From positions 127,289-191,288 of the forward strand of contig JAWLBY010000006.1 in the NCBI GenBank assembly GCA_041687455.1: a DNA stretch of 64,000 nt, read 5' to 3'. A program made the translations under genes and the position numbers. Below the pieces are notes generated by a model. That model searched no databases. It saw only the letters and a program-made list of their open reading frames with translations, and had not been told where the DNA came from. This document shows, piece by piece, positions 44,012 through 52,064 of the stretch. How positions within the stretch are numbered: the stretch's first letter is position 1; each line of letters opens with the position of its first letter. This DNA is from JAWLBY01 sp041687455. Its GTDB lineage: Bacteria; Pseudomonadota; Gammaproteobacteria; Xanthomonadales; Xanthomonadaceae.

Positions 44012-46153
44012 TCAGGACTCGGCGTGCAGCAATTGCCAGACCCGATGGATCTTCGGGTTGCGTTCGAAATCGGGCGGCAGCATCGAGGTCGAGATCTCAC
44101 GCACGGTACCCGGAGCGAACGCCGCATCATCGAAGCGGAAGCGCCGGTAATTGTTCGAGAACAGCAGCACGCCGTCGGCCGACAGCCGCGCCAGTGCCGC
44201 CTGCAGCAGGCGAACGTGGTCGCGCTGGACGTCGAAATCGGCGGCACGCGCCGAGTTCGAGAATGTCGGTGGATCGCAGAAGATCAGATCGTACTGCGCG
44301 CGTTCGCTGTCCAGCCAGCGCATCACGTCGCCGTGCACCAATCGGTGCCGATCGCCGGCAAATCCGTTCAGCGCGAGATTGCGCGCGGCCCATTCGAGGT
44401 AGGTCGCCGACAGGTCGACGCTGGTCGTGCTGAGGGCGCCACCGGCCGCGGCATGCACGCTGGCGGCGCCGGTATAGCAGAACAGGTTCAGCATGCGGCG
44501 CCCCGCGGCCAGTTCGCGCAGGCGCGCACGCGCCGGCCGGTGGTCGAGGAACAGGCCGGTGTCGACATGCTCGAACAGGTTCACTTCGAACCGCAGGCCG
44601 TGCTCCTGCACGACCAGGCGCTGATCGCTGCGCTCGAACACACCGTACTTGCTGCCGCCCTTGCCGCGTGCGCGGGTCTTGATCGCGACCTGTTCGCGCG
44701 GCAGATCGAACACCTCGACCGCGGCGCGGATCAGCTCGCCGAGCCGCGACCGCGCGACCTGTTCGTCGATCGACTTCGGCGCCTGGTATTCCTGGATATG
44801 CAGGAAGGTACGGCGCTCGCCGTCGCATTCGCGATAGACGTCGATCGCAGCGGCGTACTCGGGCAGGTCGGCGTCGTAGGCGCGATAACAGTCGACCCCT
44901 TCGCGCTCGCGCCAGCGGCGCAATCGCTGCAGGTTCTTGCGCAAGCGGTTCGCCACCATCGTCGCACCGGCCGACAGCGGCTGCCTGGCCGCCGGGCGGA
45001 CCGTGCGCGGCGGCTCGACCGCATCGATCCGCAGCAACGAGCAGCGCAACGCACCGTTGTAGAGCACGTAGCGGCGGTCGGCATGCAGTCCGGTGGCGCG
45101 ACCGAGATCGTCGTCGGCGGTCAGCAGTGCTGCGCGCCAACCGACGTAGCCCCGTCGCAATGCATCGCCGAGCGCACGGTACAGCGCCGGATCGGCGGCC
45201 AGCCGCTGGTCGTAGGGCGGATTGCAGATTACCAGGCCGCGTGGCCGCTCACCGGCATCCGGAAGCCGGGCGATGTCGCCGACCTCGAAACGGATCCTGC
45301 CGCCGAGCCCGGCGACGTCGGCATTGCGGCGCGCGATCGCTATTGCCTGCGGATCGGCGTCGCGCCCTTCGATGTCGCAGCGCAGCGATTCGACGCCGTG
45401 CGCGGCACGCTGCCGGGCCTCGTCGATCAGCCGCTGCCACAAGGCATGATCGAACCGCAGCCAGCCGTGCAGTCCGTCGTGCGGTCGCTGCAGCCCGGGT
45501 GCGACGTCGGCCGCCATCCGCGCCGCTTCGATCGGCAGCGTGCCGGAGCCGCACATCGGATCCAGCAGGCTGCCACCGGCGGCGGCGATTTCCGGCCAGC
45601 CGGCGCGCAGCAGCATCGCGCAAGCCAGCGTTTCCTTCAGCGGCGCCCCGCCCTGCCCGACCCGCCAGCCACGCCGGTGCAGCCCGCCGCCGGACAGGTC
45701 GATCGCCAGGCTCGCGCGGTCGCGGCGCAGGTACAGGTCGATCCGCAGGTCAGGCGCCTCGGTGTCGACACTCGGCCGCTGGCCGTGCTCCATCCGCAAC
45801 TGGTCGACGATCGCGTCCTTGACCCGCTGCTCGGCGTAGCGCTCGTGATTGAGCCGGCTGTCGACCAGATGCGCGTCGACCATCAACGTCCCATCGGGGC
45901 GCAGGTGGCTCGACCAGTCGATTCGCCGGCAACCGTCATACAGCGCCTGCTCGTCGGCAGCGTCGAATTCGGCCAGCGGCCACAGGATCCGGCTGGCCAG
46001 CCGCGACCACAGCACGCTGCGGTAGGCAGTTTCGACATCGGCCTCGAAATGCACGCCGGCGACCGTCTCGCGGACCGACTCGGCACCGAGCGCGGCCAGC
46101 TCGTCGACCAGCAGATACTCGAGGCCCTTGGCGCAGGGCGCGAACAGTTTCAT
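44012..46153 (-). CDS. rlmL: Bifunctional 23S rRNA methyltransferase RlmKL
   Basis: The enzyme modifies 23S rRNA at G2445 (N2) and G2069 (N7). The 713-residue protein has a THUMP domain (about 40-160), a first SAM-dependent methyltransferase domain with LLDPMCGSGTLPIEAARMA (about 190-210) and NPPYDQRL, and a second with LNLFCYTGAASVHAAAGGA and DPPTFSNSAR (about 540-660). The fusion is the usual RlmKL arrangement of gammaproteobacteria. The start MKLFAPCAKGLEYLL is normal for the family. The small hydrolase gene lies 13 bp upstream on the same strand. Confidence 0.96.
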   Translation of the reverse strand: MKLFAPCAKGLEYLLVDELAALGAESVRETVAGVHFEADVETAYRSVLWSRLASRILWPLAEFDAADEQALYDGCRRIDWSSHLRPDGTLMVDAHLVDSRLNHERYAEQRVKDAIVDQLRMEHGQRPSVDTEAPDLRIDLYLRRDRASLAIDLSGGGLHRRGWRVGQGGAPLKETLACAMLLRAGWPEIAAAGGSLLDPMCGSGTLPIEAARMAADVAPGLQRPHDGLHGWLRFDHALWQRLIDEARQRAAHGVESLRCDIEGRDADPQAIAIARRNADVAGLGGRIRFEVGDIARLPDAGERPRGLVICNPPYDQRLAADPALYRALGDALRRGYVGWRAALLTADDDLGRATGLHADRRYVLYNGALRCSLLRIDAVEPPRTVRPAARQPLSAGATMVANRLRKNLQRLRRWREREGVDCYRAYDADLPEYAAAIDVYRECDGERRTFLHIQEYQAPKSIDEQVARSRLGELIRAAVEVFDLPREQVAIKTRARGKGGSKYGVFERSDQRLVVQEHGLRFEVNLFEHVDTGLFLDHRPARARLRELAAGRRMLNLFCYTGAASVHAAAGGALSTTSVDLSATYLEWAARNLALNGFAGDRHRLVHGDVMRWLDSERAQYDLIFCDPPTFSNSARAADFDVQRDHVRLLQAALARLSADGVLLFSNNYRRFRFDDAAFAPGTVREISTSMLPPDFERNPKIHRVWQLLHAES

Positions 46154-46166
46154 TCGATCGGCGGAC

Positions 46167-46682
46167 TCAGGCCAGCGACTGCAGGAAACGCGCAAACTCG
46201 TCGGCGATGTAGTCGACGTGCGCCTCGAGACGATGGTTGTCGTCGAGCAGGATCAGGCGATCGTGCCGACGCTGTGCCCAACGCACGACATCGCCGGCCG
46301 GAATCAGCTCGTCATGCCAGCCGTGCACGACCACGGTCGGCTGCACGGCGGCACTCAGTCGACGCGAGAACCCGTCGAGCACGACCGGCGGTGCCAGCAG
46401 GAACAGGCCGGCGCATCGGATCTGCAGCGACGCCAGCCCGGAAATGAATGCCCCCATGCTGGAACCGGCCAGCACCAGCGGACGCGGCGCCGACTGGCAG
46501 CGTTCGACCAGCCGCTGCAACCGCAGAGCGATATCGCCGATGTTGCCGCCGGCATCGATGTCGCTGAAATCGGGTCGCTCGGTGCTCCAGCCAACCGCTT
46601 CGGCGGCCCGCGCCATCGCACTGACCTTGGTCGCACGCGGACTGCTGTGGAGTCCGTGGGAAAGAATGCAGTGGCCTTTCAT
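46167..46682 (-). CDS. Small alpha/beta hydrolase
   Basis: The 171-residue protein has the hydrolase features HGLHSSPRATK, the nucleophile elbow AGSSMGAFIS (about residues 70-79), VVVHGWHDELIPAGDVVRW (acid) and DDNHRLEAHVD (catalytic His). It resembles the small RBBP9/YqiA-type esterase group. The substrate is unknown. It has the same direction as rlmL and may be cotranscribed. Confidence 0.8.
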   Translation of the reverse strand: MKGHCILSHGLHSSPRATKVSAMARAAEAVGWSTERPDFSDIDAGGNIGDIALRLQRLVERCQSAPRPLVLAGSSMGAFISGLASLQIRCAGLFLLAPPVVLDGFSRRLSAAVQPTVVVHGWHDELIPAGDVVRWAQRRHDRLILLDDNHRLEAHVDYIADEFARFLQSLA

Positions 46683-46796
46683 CGGCAGGCGGGGTGGTCC
46701 GATTGGATCGACGGACGGCCATTCTAGCCGTCCGTGGCGGGCAGCTCGTCGCTCGACGAAGCCGACCACAGCGATCCGCGATGCTAGCATGCCGGC

Positions 46797-47372
46797 ATGA
46801 TTCCCGACGCGCCGCCATTGCCGATCGACGTCTGGCCGCTGCCGTACGAACAGCGGCTGGAACCGCGCACGATCGCATCTATCGACGGCGTCGTGATCCA
46901 TTGCACCGAGACGCCGGACCTCGCGCTCGCACGCGACTTCGGCGAGCGTGCGCTGTATCCGAGCGGCACCGGCAACAGCGGGCACTACTACATCGATCGC
47001 GATGGTCGCGTGCTGCAGTTCGTCGCCGCCGATCGGATCGCCCACCATGTCCGCGGCCACAACACGGCCACGATCGGCATCGAACTGGTCAATCGCGGGC
47101 GCTATCCGCGCTGGCTCGACCACGACCACCAGGCGATGGACGAGCCCTATTCCGACGCCCAGATCGACGCACTGATCGCACTGCTGCAGCACCTGCGCGC
47201 AGAGCTGCCGAGCCTGCGCTGGATCGCCGGTCACGAGGATCTCGATACCGAACAGGTCGCTGCCAGCGACGATCCCGCCGTGCAGGTATCGCGCAAGCGC
47301 GACCCGGGCCCACTGTTTCCGTGGCGGCGCATCCTTGATGCGGTGCCGCTGGAGCGACGCGGGGGACCGTAG
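46797..47372 (+). CDS. ampD: N-acetylmuramoyl-L-alanine amidase (AmpD-like)
   Basis: The 191-residue amidase cleaves 1,6-anhydro-MurNAc peptides in cell-wall recycling (AmpD role) or muropeptides. Zinc and active-site motifs are present: VIHCTET, GHYYIDRDGRV, HHVRGHN and a C-terminal KRDPGPLFPW. The SGTGNSGHYYIDRDG block is typical of the family. It lacks a signal peptide, in line with cytoplasmic AmpD. A possible -10 box (TAGCAT, in the palindrome ATGCTAGCAT at 46781-46790) lies just ahead of the start. Confidence 0.92.
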   Translation: MIPDAPPLPIDVWPLPYEQRLEPRTIASIDGVVIHCTETPDLALARDFGERALYPSGTGNSGHYYIDRDGRVLQFVAADRIAHHVRGHNTATIGIELVNRGRYPRWLDHDHQAMDEPYSDAQIDALIALLQHLRAELPSLRWIAGHEDLDTEQVAASDDPAVQVSRKRDPGPLFPWRRILDAVPLERRGGP

Positions 47373-47478
47373 GCCCGTTCGACCGGCACGACCACGCGAG
47401 CACACCACCGCGGCCCCGCGATGCACGCGCAGAACCCGACACCGTCCATCGCTGCAAAGGCGCCAATTCCCCCGACAA

Positions 47479-47610
47479 CGTCATCCCGGCGAAAGCCGGG
47501 ATCCATCTTGATTCTGCATATTTCGGAATCACCCATTGCGCGAAAAGCAACATCCCGGCGCGGCCGAAGGTCGGTCTGTCCCGAGCCTGTCGAAGGACCG
47601 GGATGACCGG
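47479..47610. repeat. REP/RUP-like palindromic repeat element
   Basis: The element starts with a hairpin (ATCCCGGC-GAAA-GCCGGGAT, 47483-47502) and ends with a related, degenerate inverse (CATCCCGGCGCGG ... GACCGGGATGA, including CCGAGCCTGTCGAAGG). Such palindromes are dispersed, non-coding repeats in many GC-rich proteobacterial genomes. A related segment (about 57650-57720) sits inside dnaE2. Confidence 0.75.
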
Positions 47611-47675
47611 CAAGCGAACGTTCCGACCTCCCGCACGGCACGCGTGCCCGAACATCCGCTTAAGCCTGCTCCCCG

Positions 47676-47681
47676 TATAAT
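47676..47681 (+). promoter_or_regulatory. -10 box of tesB
   Basis: TATAAT is an exact sigma-70 -10 hexamer, 28 bp ahead of the tesB ATG. No clear -35 hexamer lies at 16-18 bp. Confidence 0.6.
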
Positions 47682-47708
47682 CCGCGCCCCGCTTCACACC
47701 CGATCCGC

Positions 47709-48602
47709 ATGAACATCCACGGACACGACGCGCTGGTTCAGGAACTGCTCGACCTGCTTCGTCTCGAACGTCTCGAAGACAACCTGTTCCGTGGCCAGAG
47801 CCGCGACATCGGCACGAAGTACGTGTTCGGCGGCCAGGTACTCGGCCAGGCCCTGTCGGCAGCGCAGCAGACCGTCGAGCCGTCGCGCGTCGTGCATTCG
47901 CTGCACGCCTACTTCCTGCGTGCCGGTGACATCGAGCATCCGATCGTCTACGACGTCGATCGCACCCGCGACGGCGGCAGCTTCTCGGTGCGACGGGTCA
48001 CCGCGATCCAGCACGGCAAGCCGATCTTCGTGTTCGCGAGCAGCTTCCAGCAACCGGAGCCCGGCACCGAGCACCAGTTGTCGCCGCCGGAAGTGCCGAG
48101 GCCGGAAGACCTGCAGGAAGTCGCGCCGCTGGCACCGGAGACGCTGGCGCAATTGCCGGCCAAGATGCAGCGCTGGCTGTCGCGCCGCGGGCCGTTCGAG
48201 TTCCGTCCGGTCTACGCCCGCGACGAACTGAACCCGACCAAGCGGCCGCCGTACCAGCAGGTCTGGTTCCGGCTGATGGGCGAGCGGCTGCCGGACGAGC
48301 CGGCCCTGCACCATGCGCTGCTGGCCTACGCCTCCGACTTCCACCTGATCGGCACCACCACGCTGCCGGCCGGAATTTCCTATCTGCAGCCGAACGTGCA
48401 GATGGCCAGCCTCGACCACGCGATGTGGTTCCACCGCCCGTTCCGCGCCGACGACTGGCTGCTGTACGCCTGCGACAGCCCGAGCACGCAGGGCGCGCGC
48501 GGCCTTGCCCGCGGCAGCATCTACAGTCACGACGGCCGGCTCGTGGCATCCACGGCCCAGGAAGGCCTGATCCGGGTCATCCCCCCGGCAACCCGAGGTT
48601 GA
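47709..48602 (+). CDS. tesB: Acyl-CoA thioesterase II
   Basis: The 297-residue enzyme hydrolyses acyl-CoAs. It has the double-hotdog fold signatures ALVQELLDLLRLERLEDNLFRG (in blocks LLDLLRLERLEDNLF), RVVHSLHAYFLRAGD, GGSFSVRRVTAIQHGKPIF and C-terminal SLDHAMWFHRPFRADDWLLY. The length is normal for TesB. TATAAT is placed well ahead of the start. It is followed three bases later by a small membrane-tail protein. Confidence 0.95.
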   Translation: MNIHGHDALVQELLDLLRLERLEDNLFRGQSRDIGTKYVFGGQVLGQALSAAQQTVEPSRVVHSLHAYFLRAGDIEHPIVYDVDRTRDGGSFSVRRVTAIQHGKPIFVFASSFQQPEPGTEHQLSPPEVPRPEDLQEVAPLAPETLAQLPAKMQRWLSRRGPFEFRPVYARDELNPTKRPPYQQVWFRLMGERLPDEPALHHALLAYASDFHLIGTTTLPAGISYLQPNVQMASLDHAMWFHRPFRADDWLLYACDSPSTQGARGLARGSIYSHDGRLVASTAQEGLIRVIPPATRG

Positions 48603-48605
48603 TCG

Positions 48606-48992
48606 ATGCGTCAGATTTTCACGTCACCGCGGCTGGAGACGGTAGAAGGCGTCGCCCGCCTGCTCGAAGAGCACGGCATCGAGACCTACACCAGTCAGTC
48701 GCGCTCGTACAAGGGCAATCGCCGCAGCCGCTTCAGCTACGCCGCATCGGATCATGCGCCGCAGCCGGGCGTCTGGGTGGTCCGTGCGGACGATCTGGTG
48801 CGGGCGCGCGATCTGCTGCGTGAAGCCGGACTGCTCGAAACGACCCGTGCACCGAGCTTCCTGCCGCTGCCGGCCAGCACGACGCAGCCCGATCAACGGC
48901 ATCGCCTGGCGATGCGGATCCGGTTCGGTCTGCTCGCCGCGGCCGGCGTCGGCGCGCTACTGACCATACTGCGGATCATCGGCTGGGCCTGA
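48606..48992 (+). CDS. DUF2007-like protein with C-terminal membrane segment
   Basis: The 128-residue product has an N-terminal DUF2007-type domain (about residues 1-75: FTSPRLETVEGVARLLEEHGI, RADDLVRARDLLREAGL) predicted to be a small signal-transduction or protein-binding fold, and a C-terminal membrane helix (RIRFGLLAAAGVGALLTILRIIGWA). It may be anchored in the inner membrane facing the cytoplasm. It is translationally close to tesB (three-base gap). Confidence 0.8.
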   Translation: MRQIFTSPRLETVEGVARLLEEHGIETYTSQSRSYKGNRRSRFSYAASDHAPQPGVWVVRADDLVRARDLLREAGLLETTRAPSFLPLPASTTQPDQRHRLAMRIRFGLLAAAGVGALLTILRIIGWA

Positions 48993-49109
48993 TCGCCGGC
49001 GCCTCGGCGCTGCGGCGAAGGCATCGTCATCGCGACGATGCGGGGGGCGGAGCCTGCACGCCGACGCATCGGACGACAGGCCACGGCCCGGATCAACGGG
49101 GACTGGCGA

Positions 49110-49367
49110 TCAGCGGCGACGGCCGCGCAGTTCGCTCTTGAGCCCGACTTTCAGCATCTCGCCGCCGGCGGCCGCGCCGTTCAACGCAGCGATTGCGGCA
49201 CGCGCCTCGTGCCCTTCCATCTGCAGCTCGGCGAAGCCCTTGCACTCGCCCGAGAACAGATCCTTGGCGATGCGCAGCCCGTGCACGCGGCCGTGGCTCT
49301 GGAACATCTCGGTGAGGGTCCGTTCGTTCATGCTGCGCGGCAGGCCGCGCACACTGATCGTCAGCAT
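49110..49367 (-). CDS. RRM-type RNA-binding protein
   Basis: The 85-residue product has a single RRM. RNP2-like LTISVRGLP (residues 2-10) and RNP1-like CKGFAELQM (about 46-54, with GFAEL) are both present, so it is likely to bind single-stranded RNA. Bacterial members of the group are often cold-inducible. A GGAGATCGAG ribosome site lies ahead of the ATG at 49367. It lies downstream of the cold-shock gene, separated from it by that gene's terminator; both run on the minus strand. Confidence 0.9.
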   Translation of the reverse strand: MLTISVRGLPRSMNERTLTEMFQSHGRVHGLRIAKDLFSGECKGFAELQMEGHEARAAIAALNGAAAGGEMLKVGLKSELRGRRR

Positions 49368-49389
49368 CTCGATCTCCTCTGTTGGCGCC

Positions 49390-49425
49390 AAAAAAAAACG
49401 CCGGGCGGACAGCGTCCGCCCGGCG
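49390..49425 (-). terminator. Rho-independent terminator of cold-shock gene
   Basis: A 12-bp perfect stem (CGCCGGGCGGAC/GTCCGCCCGGCG) with loop AGC ends, on the minus strand, in a run of nine T. It lies about 28 bp after the stop of the csp gene and is the strongest terminator in the window. Confidence 0.95.
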
Positions 49426-49433
49426 TCTGGTAC

Positions 49434-49447
49434 GACTTGATCAAGTC
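49434..49447. promoter_or_regulatory. 14-bp perfect palindrome after csp
   Basis: GACTTGATCAAGTC is a perfect palindrome lying between the csp stop codon and its terminator. It may be an mRNA structure or a protein-binding site; there is no direct evidence. Confidence 0.35.
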
Positions 49448-49453
49448 TTTGGC

Positions 49454-49663
49454 TTACAGCGCCTGGACCTGGTCGGCCTGCAGGCCCTTCTGGCCGCGGG
49501 TCACGACGAAGGAGACCTGCTGGCCTTCCTGCAGCGTCTTGAAGCCGTTGCCCTGGATGGCGCGGAAATGGACGAACACGTCCTCGCCGCCATCACGGCT
49601 GATGAAACCAAAGCCCTTGGCATCGTTGAACCACTTGACGGTTCCGGTCACACGATCAGACAT
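49454..49663 (-). CDS. Cold-shock protein (CspA family)
   Basis: The 69-residue protein has the RNP1 and RNP2 motifs of the cold-shock domain (TVKWFNDAKGFGFISRDGG, DVFVHFRAIQ), is a single OB-fold and binds single-stranded RNA or DNA. The ribosome site AGGAGTTAGTG directly precedes the ATG at 49663. A strong terminator follows. The neighbouring RRM gene suggests a small RNA-chaperone cluster. Confidence 0.96.
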   Translation of the reverse strand: MSDRVTGTVKWFNDAKGFGFISRDGGEDVFVHFRAIQGNGFKTLQEGQQVSFVVTRGQKGLQADQVQAL

Positions 49664-49950
49664 CACTAACTCCTGAAACAACATTGAAATGAAACATCGC
49701 ACCGGAATGCCCGGAGCGCGACTGGTTGCAAGGAGAAGCGAGGTGAACGATGGAGCGGATCGGGTGGATCAACCGCATCGGGCCACGATTCACTGTGACC
49801 CTGGCAAACACAGTGCGACGCACGATACCGGAAACCCGTTCAAAAAGATACGACCGCGGGATCTCGCCGCTGTCTGAAACGGACGCAGCCACGGCTGTGG
49901 CGAGGCCGGCCCGCTACAATCGCCGCCCCTGAGCCGATCGATCCGTCCCC

Positions 49951-51834
49951 ATGCCGCTGTTGTCACTTCAATCGGTCGATTTCGCCGTCGGCGGCCCGCC
50001 GCTGCTCGACCACATCGAGCTTGCCGTGGAACGCGGCGAGCGGGTCTGCGTGGTCGGTCGCAACGGCGCCGGCAAGTCGACCCTGCTGCGGCTGATCGCC
50101 GGCGAGCTGCAGCCGGACGACGGCCGGATCGTCCGCGAGGGCGGCCTGCGTGTCGCGCGGATGAGCCAGGAAGTCGAACAGTCGCTGTCCGGGCCGGTGT
50201 TCGACGTCGTGGCCGGCGGTGCCGGCGATGTCGGACGACTGCTGGCCGACTATCACCGGGTCAGCCATGCGCTGCCGGTCGACACCGCGGCGCTGCAGCA
50301 CCTGCACGATGCGATCGATGCCGCCGAGGGCTGGGCGATCGAGCATCGCGTCGAGCAGGTCGTGCAGCGCCTCGGGCTGGATCCCGAAGCCGATTTCGCT
50401 GCGCTGTCGGGCGGCATGAAGCGACGTGTCGTGCTGGCGCGCGCACTGGCCGCGCTGCCGGACCTGCTGCTGCTCGACGAACCAACCAACCATCTCGACA
50501 TCCCGTCGATCGACTGGCTCGAAGCATTCCTGCGCGAGTTCGACGGCGCGATCATGTTCGTGACCCACGATCGCGCGTTCCTGCAGGCGCTCGCTACCCG
50601 CATCGTCGAGATCGATCGCGGCGCGCTGACCAGTTGGCCCGGCGACTATGCCAACTATCTGCGCCGGCGCGAGGAGCGGCTGCACGCCGAGGCGCAGGCG
50701 AACGCTCTGTTCGACCGCAAGCTGGCCGAGGAGGAAGTCTGGATCCGGCAGGGGATCAAGGCGCGCCGGACCCGCAACGAAGGCCGCGTGCGCGCACTGA
50801 AGACGCTGCGCCGCGAGCGCGCCGAGCGGCGCGAACGGGTCGGCAACGTCAGGATGGAGGTCGCCGAGGCGGCCAGCTCCGGCAAGCGGGTGATCAAGGT
50901 CGAGCACCTGCACCATGCGTTCGGCGAGCGCACCATCGTCGATGATTTCTCGACCACCGTGATGCGTGGCGACCGGATCGGCATCATCGGCGCCAACGGT
51001 TCCGGCAAGACCACGCTGCTGCGACTGCTGCTCGGCGAGCTGCAACCGCAACGCGGCACGGTCGAACTCGGCTCGCAACTGCAGACCGCCTATTTCGACC
51101 AGCACCGCTCGCAACTGCGCGAGGACTGGAACGCCCTCGACAACGTTGCCGAGGGCCGGGAGTACATCGAGATCAACGGTCGCCGCGTGCATGCACTCGG
51201 CTATCTGCAGGACTTCCTGTTCACGCCGGAGCGCGCCCGCGCACCGATCTCGCGGCTGTCCGGCGGCGAGCGCAACCGATTGCTGCTGGCCCGGCTGTTC
51301 GCACGGCCGTCCAATCTGCTGGTGCTCGACGAACCCACCAACGACCTCGACATCGAAACGCTGGAACTGCTCGAGGAACAGCTCGGCGATTACGGTGGCA
51401 CCGTGCTGCTGGTCTCGCACGACCGCGCATTCCTCGATGCGGTCGTCACCAGCACGATCGTGCTCGACGGTGATGGCAGCGTCCGCGAGTACGTCGGCGG
51501 CTACAGCGACTGGGAACGGCAGCGCCCGGCACCCGGCAATGCCGTCGAGCCGGCGCCGATCACCGCGCCTGCACCGTCCGCCGGCCCGTCGACACCAGCC
51601 GCCGCAGCGCCAGCGCGCCGCAAATTGAGTTACAAGGACCAGCGCGAGCTCGACGCGCTGCCGGCCAGGATCGAAGTGCTCGAAACCGAAATCGCCGCGC
51701 TGACGGCGTCGATGAGCGATCCGGCGTTCTTTCAGCGCGGCGGCGACGCGATCGTCACCGCCAATGCCCGGCTGGCGACGCTGCAGTCCGAGCTGCAAGG
51801 CGCCTACGATCGCTGGGAAGCTCTCGAAGGCTGA
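49951..51834 (+). CDS. uup: ABC-F ATPase (Uup)
   Basis: The 627-residue cytoplasmic protein has two ABC ATPase domains. Both have Walker A (GRNGAGKS, about residue 36; GANGSGKT, about residue 347), ABC signatures (LSGGMKRR, LSGGERNR) and Walker B (LLLLDEPTN, LLVLDEPTN). Between them is the charged ABC-F linker, and the C-terminus (about 560-627) is a predicted coiled coil (LSYKDQRELDALPARIEVLE) that is typical of Uup. Uup proteins influence ribosome function and DNA repair. A -10 box TACAAT (49915-49920) lies close upstream. Confidence 0.95.
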   Translation: MPLLSLQSVDFAVGGPPLLDHIELAVERGERVCVVGRNGAGKSTLLRLIAGELQPDDGRIVREGGLRVARMSQEVEQSLSGPVFDVVAGGAGDVGRLLADYHRVSHALPVDTAALQHLHDAIDAAEGWAIEHRVEQVVQRLGLDPEADFAALSGGMKRRVVLARALAALPDLLLLDEPTNHLDIPSIDWLEAFLREFDGAIMFVTHDRAFLQALATRIVEIDRGALTSWPGDYANYLRRREERLHAEAQANALFDRKLAEEEVWIRQGIKARRTRNEGRVRALKTLRRERAERRERVGNVRMEVAEAASSGKRVIKVEHLHHAFGERTIVDDFSTTVMRGDRIGIIGANGSGKTTLLRLLLGELQPQRGTVELGSQLQTAYFDQHRSQLREDWNALDNVAEGREYIEINGRRVHALGYLQDFLFTPERARAPISRLSGGERNRLLLARLFARPSNLLVLDEPTNDLDIETLELLEEQLGDYGGTVLLVSHDRAFLDAVVTSTIVLDGDGSVREYVGGYSDWERQRPAPGNAVEPAPITAPAPSAGPSTPAAAAPARRKLSYKDQRELDALPARIEVLETEIAALTASMSDPAFFQRGGDAIVTANARLATLQSELQGAYDRWEALEG

Positions 51835-52064
51835 GCGGACGCGACCGCTCCGGCCGCGCGTGGTGACACGCGCTGCGCCAGGATTCGCTCAGCCGGCGTC
51901 CCGGCGCATCGAATCGGCCTTTGCAGACGCAGACGAGCTTGCTGTCAGCAGCAGACTCCGGCCGGCGACGTTCAGCGGCGGCCCGGCGCACCCATGCCTT
52001 TCGTCACGGTCGCCCGGCGCCCGAGTGCGCTAGCCTCCACGATCCTGTTGACGCGAGGATCCGC

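Larger units (their letters stand above)
47373..47708. other. Intergenic region with repeat (336 bp)
   Basis: The gap between ampD and tesB contains the repeat at 47479-47610 and, at its end, the tesB promoter. No gene is supported. Confidence 0.6.

Noticed and set aside
44024..46447. Plus-strand frame of about 800 codons opposite rlmL
   Set aside because: Shadow of the methyltransferase gene.
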